Shown here one piece after another: positions 26,799 to 37,508 of a DNA stretch of 64,000 nt. The DNA lies in contig JAFREE010000040.1 in NCBI GenBank assembly GCA_019400425.1, positions 62,001 to 126,000 of the forward strand. Reading direction: 5' to 3'. Both the position numbers and the translations under genes were made by a program. The stretch is from Hymenochaete sp. R1. Lineage: Eukaryota > Basidiomycota > Agaricomycetes > Hymenochaetales > Hymenochaetaceae. The number at the start of each line of letters is the position of its first letter. The first letter of the stretch is position 1. The notes beneath the pieces are model-generated. The model saw nothing but the letters and a program-made list of their open reading frames with translations. It was not told where the DNA came from and ran no database searches.

Positions 26799-29700
26799 TC
26801 AGACAAAGAACATCCTATGGCTCTGGAACGAATTGATGCCCTTGAACTCCCAGTCATCAGGATTGTACTCGTTTCTCCCACTTGATTCCATACTGATGGC
26901 TGACTCGTCGCCTTTGAAGCGGAGATAGATGTCTGCGCGTTTGCACACGAGCTGTATGGTCAAATCAGCACGGAAAACCCGGGGTGAATGAGTAGAGAGA
27001 TCGCATCATACATGAGCATCTACAAAGAGAAAGAAAGTTTCAGAGACTTGGAACTGAATTAAAAGTGTGGCTTGAGACTCACAGTATACAGGAGCGGGGA
27101 TGGAGACCGCGGAGAATGTACGAGCATAAGACCAACAGAGATCATATGATAAACTTTGGAGTCTTCGAGCGTTAATTATTAGCGCAAATGGCCATCAGGA
27201 TTTTTTTTCAAAAAAGGGAAATCTCACTGTGATTCATCGAGTTCGTTGTCGTTGCGCACAACGATATAATGTGCAGGCCTTGACGCTAGGTATATGTGAG
27301 CGAAGGTAAAGAAAGCTGCAAGAACGTCTCACTCACTCCCCTTGAGTCCATCATGACTCTGAAGGTAGAAATCATTCATATCCGGTCGACGCAAGTCGTT
27401 ACAATCGACCAAGAAGCCACCCCTACAGTTCCCAGACCTATCCGCTGTCCCTAGTTCGGGAAAGAAACGAATATGGTGCCGCTTGCCGACGACGACGTAT
27501 GTCAACTTCACTCCTCCCGCGGGTGCTTTGAAACTGGAGTTTGCACCAGAAATTCTTCTATAGGCACTGTCAAAGGCAGCTTTCACCGAGTGAAATTAGA
27601 AATGTAAATCAACGTAAAGGATGAAAATCACCTTTCACTGCCTCTATCTCAGCCGGGCATACATTGAATATTTCTCCATCTGAGACGCCATCCCGATAAA
27701 CCAAAGCCTGCGTTGGAAGGATACTGTTTATCTTGTAGAAGCGTTGCAGAGTATTCTTAATGTTTCGCCGTAAGTCAATAATAACAACATCTCGTGAGAG
27801 ACTTACCAATAACATCGACTCCAATTGACTAACGAGTTCGAGTCTTGGCATCTGGTGTGAGCATTCCGCACAGTACATTGATGCATTGTGATCCAGCGAC
27901 GCAACAAGACTCGCCACCGAGGGTTTGCTGATGCCTGGTGGAGGGTGTGTTACATCGAGTCCTGCGGGGAAACTTCATGATGCGGGTTTTTGAAACATCA
28001 GGATAGCTACTTACCTATAATCATCGTAGGTGTCTTGCGCAGCCATTCCACGCCCCTAGAAGATGGAAAGAAATTTCTTCCGCCTGCCTTTGCGTTTATT
28101 CTGTGATCGAGGGCTATAAGGAATCTGGAGCGGCTTCAAGTTGGAACGTACTTCAACAATAAGTTCTTCATGTACTGAGGACTCATCACGCGATTCGAGT
28201 TCCTTTCGTCCCAGACCTAGTTGAGTTCATTACCATAAGGACGATACCGGTTTTACACATAAGACTGACCATGCACTGTGTGATAACGCCCGAGCCCCTC
28301 GTCGTGTCGCCTATTTCTTTGGTTGACTTGTAAAGTGGCGACGTGATCGCTGGCAAGATGACGAGTAGAACCAAGTTGCTTAAAAACCCGGAGGTGACGT
28401 GATCCTGTCCGGTACATCGTTTTGAACTCTCGAGCAGAATGCTTTTAAAATGCTTGAAAGTTTTCATTAGAAAAAAGTGCAAGACGGAGTAGATCGTGAT
28501 AGCGAAATACCTACCTTGAATACATCTCCTTGTTGATTCTCGATGTGAATGATTGTCGTCGCATCGCGGAGGCCTCGCGACAGCCTTGAACCCTCTTCGC
28601 CTTCGGTGCCATTAAGCTTTCATAGCTTGAATGATGTACAGTGATGATCACTCACCCATGAACCCAAAAAGCGCTGATAGGAATGTTTGAATCATTTCCG
28701 GGCTAACCCTGTTTGTTGCATATGATAAACATGCAAAATATTTTATCGGTGCGCCTTTGACGACGGATTGTCTACCAGGTAATATAGGCCACGTGCCAGA
28801 TTGCTAGAATGGGCGGTTGCTGCCTTCAGCACCGACTTTTCGTTACCAAATGCCCAAGCTCACCTTCGTTTGCATCGCGGGAGCCGGAAATTGACGTCCG
28901 TTTACTTTGAGGAGAGCAGTGTTTACTTCCAAGCCAGCTGATTGTAAGGCTTGCGGCGAGAAAGCCTGCCATTGTATCATTGTATCAGTCAAAAAGCGAA
29001 ATATCAAGCCTAGTACGCACCTTCAGGCAAGATTCGATTGTTCTTTTGCGCCCATCGGGACTCGAGGTAGTGATATCTTGGACTGCTTTCACAAGCGATG
29101 GGTCCAATTTCTTTTTGTAAAGCTGTCCTTCGGAAACCTCAAGCAATTCGAAAGGGATCACCTCTTCAGCGTTCTTTCCATCAAATTTCTTGACGACTAG
29201 AAGTCCTGGAAGGTCAGGGTAGCGTAGCCTATAACCATGAACTTCGTGGAAATAATCCTTCAAAAGCAAATTGTATCAACGGACTCCGAAGGGGAATCTA
29301 TTCCAAATTGCTCACGTTAACAGTTGTTGATTTCCCATCTTTAAGCTCGAACTCGTGTTGTCCAGCTGCGCCAATTAGTTTTTTAATGGTGCGGAAGCGC
29401 CCAATCTTCCCTGCCTTCATTTGTCTGACCTTCAACCCTTTCAATTCTCTTTCGAGTTTGGTGAGGCTTCCCGGTGCACGCAACTCATGTACATCTCTAG
29501 AACGTGGGCCCAGAGCACGTAGTGCGACAGTAATAAGATCGCCTCTTTGCCAGCTATACGATTACGAATTAAGAAGTTCCAACCCTCAAGATATGAAAAA
29601 CAAGCATAGCGCACAAGATGGCATTAGAAACATCCAGATTGAGCAGGGCAGTACCTCTGGCGGGTCTTATACTCCTGCAACATCGGTATGCGTCAGCGAA

Positions 29701-30626
29701 AAGGACACTAATACGGACATAATCGACGTACGCAAAGCAGCCTCTCCACACCTCAAGCGCGGTTCCTCGTAGCTCTGATTTCTCTTCGCTTGAAAACAGA
29801 GTGGACCTGGTTACGACTCGACGAAAATCTCTGGGTATATTATTTTGCTTGATCAAGAGTAAGTCAGGGTCCCGAATTGGTCTAAACCCACCGATGAGGT
29901 ATATCGTGAAGAAGTACGTTCAGTGCTTGGTTGAAAAGTTGTGCCTTGTTTTTATCGTATTTTTTGCCCTCTATGGAAGAGTTGAAGTCGCTGAGATAAT
30001 ACTATGAGCAATCAGAGGAGAATAGACAGGAAAGCACCATACATACATGGAGTCTAATGTTTCACCGACGCTTTGCAAGCAGACATCATATTCCAGCTCA
30101 GAGCCTGTCTTTTCGGACAGTTTGACTGCAAACTTAAGACCAAATTTTTAGCTTATTGGCAATGCCACGGCACACATTCTAACACTTACATGGTGTAGAC
30201 TGAAATCAAGTTCCCTAGTTGACCATAAGAACTTTCGGCCGTCATATACTACACGGCCCAGCTGGAAAACGCCAGATGCCTCGTCTAAGATTAGTTTATT
30301 CATGATCTCTCGGCGGCGGTCCTTATTCGTAATTTCCTTCTCCTCTCCTCGTGTGATACGGCGTATAGCTTAGAATGGAGCGTCAACATAGGCCTATCAT
30401 ATAATTACGCACTGCCTAAGCTCACCGACTTGTTATTAGATACCAAGGTTCAGGGGAAAAATGGAGCATTACTTGGTACAAAATCAAAACCATAATGGCA
30501 AGAAATACACTACTCACCATCATAAGTATAAAATTCTATTCGTTTTGGTATCCTTACCACAAAGCAATTGGTATGAGCGACTCGTATTGGTCCTTCCCGC
30601 ATGCGCGAGTGCTGCACAAAAGACAT
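26799..30626 (-). CDS. Argonaute protein (N, PAZ, PIWI domains), many small exons
   Basis: Argonaute binds small RNAs and cleaves or silences complementary transcripts (quelling/RNAi). On the minus strand the gene opens about 30626 (MSFVQHSRM...TNCFVVRIPKRIEFYTYD). It continues with an N/linker region (FQLGRVVYDGRKFLWSTRELDFSLHH, about 30195-30290) and a PAZ region (about 29490-28990, with DYFHEVHGYRLRYPDLPGLLVV). The PIWI domain runs from about 28440 to 26799. PIWI exons read cleanly: GDTTRGSGVITQCM, QYMKNLLLKINAKAGG, WLRKTPTMIIGLDVTHPPPG, FYKINSILPTQALVYRDGVSDGE, VVVGKRHHIRFFP, RPAHYIVVRNDNELDES and SIPAPVYYAHLVCKRADIYLRF, ending MFFV-stop. The slicer positions D (GLDVTHP), D (YRDGVS) and H (RPAHY) are present. 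Splicing includes an 8-nt exon at 27012-27019. N-terminal and PAZ-PIWI linker exons are only partly resolved; I see no disabling lesion. Confidence 0.88.
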
Positions 30627-31726
30627 GGGAATCTGAACTAAATGACTGCGCTTTCGCTGGGAGAAACGTCGGGACCGAGAGAAAAAAACGACAGGCAGAG
30701 AAAAATCTAAGTGGCTTTTGTGTGAGAATAAGTGGGTGTTAGCTGCCACTACTCCGCCTGTTGTAGCCTAGTAAAGACGGACTACGCCTTGCACAGAGTT
30801 CTAGTCCGCAGTACGTCAAGTAAAAAATTTCTGTTCGCCGTAAGTATAAGCGATAATTCATCAAGCCAACGCCTCGATCACAGAAGAATCTTGAAACACC
30901 TCGTGAAGGTAATTTGACATTCAAGCGACATCGATATGAGTTCAAGAAGAAGAAAGGTGAAGACATATTGACGCGGATATATAGTGAAGGTGAACGGGAG
31001 GAACGATAGAAGACTTCTGAGACGCGCTTCTGCTGCGATTCTCGAATGCGTAAATATGTCAAAACAAGGCAAATAGTATTGTCGTCAATGGAATCGATAT
31101 TCATATACAATGTTCATACATTCACCCATTCACATCTTGACAGTATAGAGCGACAATAGAGAAAATACCATAAGAACAAAATATGGTTGCTTGAATACTC
31201 TGCTTAGTCTTTTGCGGCAGGCTAAATCTTATGAACATGCCTGACATATGGAACGATGTTACGAAATCAGTTACAGACGCGTACATGGATGCACTATATG
31301 CACCATTGAATCAGTATGTTGACTGATTTATCAAAAGACGCTAACGCCCGCTACAGCTTCGATTGAGTACTGACCACTCCTTATCAATGTCAGTGATCTG
31401 CCAAATCTTATAATGCGGAGGAATAGTAATGCCCAGTATTTAAGCCGAAAATAGCCTTTACGGCCACAGAATATTTGAGAAGAAGACTATTGAAATACAG
31501 CTTTTCTATACGGATGTTCTGAGCAGGAGAATGAAAAGCGAATAGTAAAAGAAAAAGAGCGATAGCAACAAGAAGCAAGAATATGCATTGGCTGAACCAT
31601 GTGGTAGCAGAACTTGCAATGCGGCAGCGATATTAAAACAAGAAATAGGATAGCAAATGATTAAAGCATGGTAGCAAAGGATCGGAGAACATTAAAGATA
31701 ATATTTCTAGGTGTTCAATTTATCCT
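30627..31726. other. Intergenic between Argonaute and the SprT-type protease
   Basis: About 1.1 kb of AT-rich DNA. It contains the Argonaute promoter (leftmost 150 bp) and the protease 3' flank. Scattered short ORFs have no coding character. An in-frame ATG at 30749 could extend the Argonaute N-terminus by 41 residues. Confidence 0.5.
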
Positions 31727-34085
31727 TCAGTCATCACCGGTAAGGTCAATAATGGACATCTGCGTCATAAGCCTCCCAAGTGCACGATCCACTTCCATTC
31801 CGTCGATAGCAGGCGCACCAGACCTTGACGTCGAGCTCGGGAGACAACTATCACACTCGTCTTCCATCTCAAGATCCGATGGCCGAATCGTGACAGTACT
31901 CTGAGATGCATTTGCCGGTTCGATGACAATAACTGCGTCATCATCCTCAGTCGCGTCCGTATCCATGCCCGAGTTATCTGTTGGATCGGCTTCCAAGTGA
32001 ATACTCTTTCCTGATGACCGAGTTGAATTGACGGTGGATGTAGAGCCATTTTGTCTATGCCTGATGTTTTTAGATGTAAACTTTGTAGGCGTCGGAACAT
32101 TCTGGTTACGGGTGCTCAAAAGTGCATTTGAGATGGGTGAATCTATAGGTGATCAATGAATAAATTGGTTTTACACCGTGATTGAAATGCGTGATTCACC
32201 TCTTGTCTTGGAAGAGACCATGTTGCTGACTACCTGTGCTTTCTTTCCCCGTGTTTTGAACAGAGGGGTGAGATCTCCCTGCTTGCAAGCTCCGCAGACT
32301 GCACGAGGTCAGCGACCAATTTCTGGTGCCCGTAATGTTAAGTGGCTCCACTTACTCGATTTGAGAGGATCGATAGAATTACTGTGTCGGCCGTATATCT
32401 TCTTGCAAGCTTCACTCACGCATTGCCATTGGTATTTGTATGTGATGTCGTAAGAGTGCTTTTTCTGTAACGAGTTATAAGTACTTGAATTTCAGCGAGC
32501 CGCGCAAGGATTGATATGCAACTTACGGAAATTTCAATATCGGGTCTCTCCCGCATTACTCTATTAACCCTAGAGAAGTAGTTCAGTCGATTACTATGAT
32601 CGTACAGATTTCTGGTGGCCGACGCACCAACTCTGCCAAACGCCGCCGTGGTTTTCTTTTGGTTTTCTATCGATAACCCACGCCGCCAAATGACACATCT
32701 CATGTGAAAGAGTATTTCGTATCCGTTCTGTAAGTATTGGCTGATCAATTCAGGCATGCTGTTGGACTAGCGAACAAACTCACCTTCGGAGTCCAAGACT
32801 TTGGTCGCCAATTCGATACTCATCGTCTCAATTCGATTCCTATCACTACAAAGGAGCAAACCCATCAAATTTATACGCGGTAGATCATAAGGTCATATTC
32901 TAAACTTACATATGCCACTTTGCCCGGCCTGCTGTTGACTGTAGACGTTTGTTCCAGAATAAAGATGTATCTTTGGGCAGCTTCTCCTGAAACACCGATC
33001 GATTCAAATCTTCAAAGAGGTCCTGGGCATATTGCTCCAGTCTAGCCAATTTCTCTTCCTCGAGCACCTTCTTTGACTTACGCTTAGTCGGAGAGGTTTG
33101 CGCAGCGCGTGGCGGGCGATTTTGCTGTTCCTTGCCCGTGGGCGTGGACGCGCTGGATGGTCGTGAAGGTGTGAAGAAGTCAGGGAGCTTGGATTGGACA
33201 GTCGACGAAGTACCGGCAGCTAAAGTTGGAAGGGAAGGTCGAGATGGGTCCGCGATGATAACTGTGCCTCCGCTATGAGTTGGTCGCACGTCTACAGAAG
33301 AAGGTAGAACAAGAGGTCTTGGTGCAGGTCTTCGAGACGAGGACGGGTCGTCGAACACCAAAACACCACCATCGTCATTGTCAACATCCACCACGGCCGT
33401 GTTATCTCTACCCGCCGGGTCTCCATACCCATCTCCATCGTCGGACTCAGTCTCTGAATCTGACAAGACCGTTCGGAGTCGGCGCGGGGTCTTAGGTGTC
33501 TTTGGGGCGCTAAAGGATTTGAATAAGCGCTCAGTCAAAAAAAATCGCAAGGAGAGTTTTGCAACGGAAAACAAACTATCGAGGTTGAGTCTCTTGCTCC
33601 TCTTCGCTAATGTCGTCTTCAGTGTCTATCAACGATGATCTATCGGTAGTGGTCGGCCTTCGCGTGGGTGTTGGGAGCATGAACGGGTCGTCGAAAGTGC
33701 TTCGTCCAGAAATACCGAGAAACTTTTCATCGGGAGTTCTATAGTCTAGATTTAGAGTGACACATGCGTAGATACCAGCCGAGTCTTACAGGAACACATC
33801 GTCGTCTGAATCTTCAATGTCTATTATCTCCCCGGCTTCTCTGTAAACAAACAAAGCATCTGCTCAGCACAATCTCATGGGCTATAAAAATTGATTGTAG
33901 GAGACACACATTCGTTTTTGTATCCTCTCCTCCTCGCTATCAGGTATGACAACATCCTCTGTTCTTGTAACCGTCGATTTTATCAGTCTTCGGCTTGGTG
34001 TACTGCTCTTGGTCGGCGAGCCTAGGACGAGCGAAGAAGTCCTACGGACCAAGACCGCCATCCCCTCATTGTTGCTTGGAGCCAT
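31727..34085 (-). CDS. SprT-family (GCNA/Spartan-like) metalloprotease with multiple SUMO-interacting motifs
   Basis: SprT proteases degrade proteins crosslinked to DNA; GCNA members act in a SUMO-dependent way in the nucleus. Exons, minus strand: 33910-34085, 33790-33840, 33577-33738, 32910-33509, 32784-32845, 32628-32727, 32527-32569, 32356-32464, 32200-32298 and 31727-32142, which sum exactly to 605 residues. The SprT domain (about 290-470) holds YAQDLFEDLNRSVF, LFWNKRLQSTAGRAKWH, SIELATKVLDSE and the zinc site NTLSHEMCHLAAWVI (H359, E360, H363) with a third ligand at about H377. It is followed by a C4-type finger (WQCVSEACKKIYGR...CGACKQGDLTPLF). Long acidic flanks carry SUMO-interaction-like cores: VVIPDSEEE (about 45-53), IIDIEDSDDD (about 63-72), VVDVDNDD, VLVFDD, VIVIEPA and the extreme C-terminus SIIDLTGDD. 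No HMG box is seen. The GCNA assignment over Spartan rests on the acidic SIM-rich flanks and zinc finger. Confidence 0.9.
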
Positions 34086-34450
34086 GATTCACCGCCAGCC
34101 GTCCATATAAGGGAGAATAATGACGAAGGAAGCAAGGAGACGTTGTGTGAAGGCTTGGAGAGTAAAACTTAAAGCGTGTTGAATTGCCATTATGTACGCG
34201 CCTCCGTGGTTCGCTTATCGGAAGCAGAAACCGAATTCCCATCCTGGACGAACGCGTTCAAACAAATCACGAGACCGATGCGCGACTCTTTGAAATTTAC
34301 TGAACCAAATAAATCTCGCTCCCGGTACCTTCCTCTTTGCACGACCCTTGAGTACATTTTCTCGTTTAATTCATTCATTTAAGAATAATTACAGATAAAT
34401 TTGTGTAAGATCCACCCCAATGGATACCACCAAAAAGCTTTGTTAATCAC
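34086..34450. other. Intergenic: promoter of the SprT protease and 5' flank of tRNA-Lys
   Basis: About 365 bp without a gene. The first 100 bp are the 5' flank of the minus-strand protease. Confidence 0.55.
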
Positions 34451-34544
34451 GCCCGCCTAGCTCAATCGGATAGAGCGTCAGACTCTTACAAGAGTCACCA
34501 AAGGTGGAATCTGAAGGCTGCGAGTTCGACCCTCGCGGTGGGCT
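34451..34544 (+). tRNA. tRNA-Lys (CUU), 20-nt intron, copy 3
   Basis: Same mature 74-nt sequence as copies 1 and 2, with the shortest intron (20 nt, beginning CAAGAGTCACC). The 3' flank ATGAATTTTTTTGGAGACTTTCTTTTCTTTTC closely matches that of copy 2, so these two are probably recent duplicates. T-runs from 34548 onward are plausible Pol III terminators. Confidence 0.95.
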
Positions 34545-34946
34545 ATGAATTTTTTTGGAGACTTTCTTTTCTTTTCTCCTTCTCTTCTTTTACCTGCGGC
34601 AACCAAAGCTGTTCTTCGTGTATACCACCACTTTGTTTCCGAGCCACGGGAAACTTTGTAGGAAGAAATCAAGTCCACAGGTCGCATATGTTCAATTCGT
34701 TCGAAAGCTTACTATCGATACATACGCCAATGTACACAGGCAGTTAGGAATAAAAGGAGCCCCAAAACAAGAAAACAAATTTCATGCGGAAAAAAAGTGA
34801 AAACATGACAAGGAATCAGTAGTAAACCATGAATATAGAAAGTAAAATTAGCTATAAGTATATTATTTGACGTTTCCCTGGTAGTTAGTTCGCATAAAAA
34901 TGTGTCGACCTCCCCCACAGTAAATATCCACGACACGAAAGCCACC
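34545..34946. other. Intergenic: tRNA terminator and P450 3' flank
   Basis: About 400 bp. T/C-rich next to the tRNA, then AT-rich. No gene recognised. Confidence 0.55.
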
Positions 34947-36938
34947 TTAAACAACGTATTTCGACACTCGCAAAGGTAGCGCAGCCCCATGTTCGAAACG
35001 ATCCTCGACATAAGGCCGAGTAATGATTGCGTTGTATTTTCGTATCTCACACGCTGGCGCAAATGAAAACTGAGGGATTAGTGTGGCAAGGAAGACCTTC
35101 ATCTCGAGAACGGAAAAACGCCAGCCGACGCATGCATGGGGACCAAAAGTAAATGACATGGTGTTTCCGAGACCTGGGAGTGATGCAGGTGAAGGCATAG
35201 TGAGCCAACGATCAGGCCTAATGGAATATGGACAGGACATCAGCGTATAATCCATGTTCAAAAGAAATACTCAAACAAACCGAAACTCGAGCGCATCCTC
35301 GCCCCAAATCTCCTTGCTGTAATTGAGACCCTCGATGGGAATGTGCACGTAGCTTCCTTTCCGTATCCGGACATGATCCACTATCTCTCCGCTGCGCAAG
35401 CATACAGGTTCGTTGAGGGGTATAATATCGTCCTTCGTTGCAACGCGAATGGTCCCGTGAACTGGCGGAGAAATGCGTAGAGTTTCACGGACGACGGCGT
35501 CGAGAAAAGGAAGAGATTCAAGTTCATTGATATTTGACGTCGTACAGGATGAGAGTTCTTCGCGAAGTCGAGATTGTAGATCTGGATATAGCGCAAGACA
35601 GTAGAGGGCCCATGCGATGGAGACCGCGGTTGTATCCGATCCAGCGAACTTAATTAAAATCTCTTGATTGAGATATGCCAGAATCCAGATGACGGCTTGT
35701 TACTCACCAAAAATGTCGATAGTTGATCCAATAGATCAGAGTCTGTAAGACGCTGAGATGGGTTCTCCGATAGATTCGCTTTAACTATTCGATGATGAGT
35801 CGGAGCTCATCTAGAAACCACTGTGCACTTACTCAGTAGCGACAATAAATCCTTATCCCAGATCTCCTTCGTGCTTGCAACCTCCGCTGTGACGACTTCC
35901 TTTTTACTTCTGACCATCTCCGTCCCCTTTCGCTTAATGACTTTCAATGCAGCATTAACGGTTTTAATCCCTTCGTCAGGCCACAGTTTCTCCACAATCG
36001 GGAAGAAAAGCTCGATGATGCGTTTAAATTGAGGCCCCTTATCCACTGACGAGAACATCGCACGATACGCTGAGTACACTTCTTCGTTTTCATCCTCGAG
36101 AGCGCGGAACGCGTAGTCAAACCCTGCCAGACCGATGATATCGAACGTAGCGCGAGATGCCCAGTGAGCCACATCAATAATTGCGTCGTTGTCTACATGT
36201 TCCAGCCCTCCCACTTTCTCATCAAGTTTTGGCAAAGACTCTTCAGGCAAACCGGCAATTATTTCGTCCCATTTTGTTGTTGATTTCTCGGTGATCATGG
36301 ATATCCACTTTTCCTTGAGCTCGCCTGCCTGATTCAAGAAAAATGAGTTTGTGATTCAACAAGGTGTGACTTCATTCACCTTTTGGAGCATCACTGGAGT
36401 CAAACTCCGAGTTGCTTGAGTTGTGAAGGCAGGTGTGATGATCCTACGTTGAATGTGATGCGCCTCGCCTTCCATTGCAAAGACACCCTTCCCAAGCAGA
36501 CGTGACAGTAATCTCCTTGTTTGCCATGGCTTTTCGAACGTCGGTGAATTTAGCACATGGGTCACAGCACGAAGGTCAAAAGACATGAGTCGATAATCAA
36601 ACTATAAAAAAATAGAGTCAATTTCTTGTTATGTCGTCGCATTTTACTGGCACAGTACATACTGCTCCGAATCCGTGATAACGAAATGTTTTTCCAAACT
36701 GCCCGACCCATTCTTCATGAGTTGCCGGCGTCACTTCGGGATCCATCACATTGCGAAAGTGGTTAGCCAAACGCGGCGCCTCGGGACCAGGGAGATTCTT
36801 CAACGGGTCGAAAGGTGGCGCGATGAGAAGCAGGTTCAATAGCCACCAAACACCCCGCAAGATCTGGACAACCGCATATGCTCCGACGATTCTGGCAACG
36901 ACTAACAAAGCCTTGGAGCCCTTTTCTCGGAAATCCAT
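34947..36938 (-). CDS. Cytochrome P450 monooxygenase (6 exons)
   Basis: A membrane-bound haem monooxygenase of the microsomal type; the substrate cannot be read from sequence. Exons, minus strand: 36663-36938, 36380-36601, 35833-36328, 35708-35784, 35281-35648 and 34947-35217, in frame for 569 residues. The N-terminus has a hydrophobic anchor (LLVVARIVGAYAVVQILRGVWWLLNLLL) followed by a Pro-rich hinge (LPGPEAPR). The oxygen-binding I-helix reads FAGSDTTAVSIAWALY. The ExxR pair is in LDAVVRETLRISPP, the PERF-like segment is FRPDRWL, and the haem loop FTFGPHACVGWRF carries the cysteine ligand at about residue 509. All P450 hallmarks are intact. It is divergent from the acetyl-CoA transporter across 570 bp. 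I do not assign a CYP family number. Confidence 0.94.
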
Positions 36939-37508
36939 AGGTTGAGATAGTAGTAATCAAAAGAAAATACAAAATAAAGAGTGACGAGGATTGGATTGAC
37001 GAAAACGATGGTCCAAAGATGAGAGCAGGAGAGTGAGAGTGATGGCTTGATGCATGGTTGTGTTACGCTAGGCTCAGGTAGATGAACGAAAGCGGAGGCG
37101 CTTGTTCTTTTGGCGAACCCTTTGTAACCGATATGGCAAGCACGGCGCACGCGAGAATGAGTGTTTGTGTTGTGGGCGTTCGTTGGCTTCATTCAGCTTG
37201 AACAAAAGGCTCGGATAAAATGGAAGTAATTCCAAAAGCTCGCTTCCTTCAATCATTCATTCTGCAGTTCCACTGGCACGATGCTACTGTACTGTAGTGA
37301 CTGAATGAGAGACACAAGACGGACGATTCGAAAGTCCAAAATAAAATAGTATGTCCGCGTCGATCTGCGTCGATCACATGATAGTCACATGACTTTTTTC
37401 ACGAAACGCGATTGGACCGTGGACGTGTCCATCAGATCAGAACGTTACGCGACAAAGCCAAATATCTTTCGGCCTGCGTCGTCTGCCAACGGTATCTCAA
37501 AAACATAC
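36939..37508. promoter_or_regulatory. Divergent promoter region, P450 / acetyl-CoA transporter
   Basis: About 570 bp separate the P450 start (36938, minus) from the transporter start (37509, plus). The transporter frame is also open upstream to an ATG at 37389, which would add 40 residues, but the ATG at 37509 gives the better N-terminus. Twice-repeated GTCGATC cores (about 37357-37376) and CACATGA copies (37376, 37387) are visible; their role is unknown. Confidence 0.5.

Noticed and set aside
26799..30626. Argonaute as a pseudogene, because its ORFs are short and scattered
   Set aside because: Joining exons at consensus splice sites gives continuous PIWI sequence with catalytic D, D and H and a normal MFFV end; the fragmentation comes from introns.
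37389..37508. Earlier ATG for the acetyl-CoA transporter
   Set aside because: The extra 40 residues have no family character and the ATG at 37509 has the better context, but it is not excluded.
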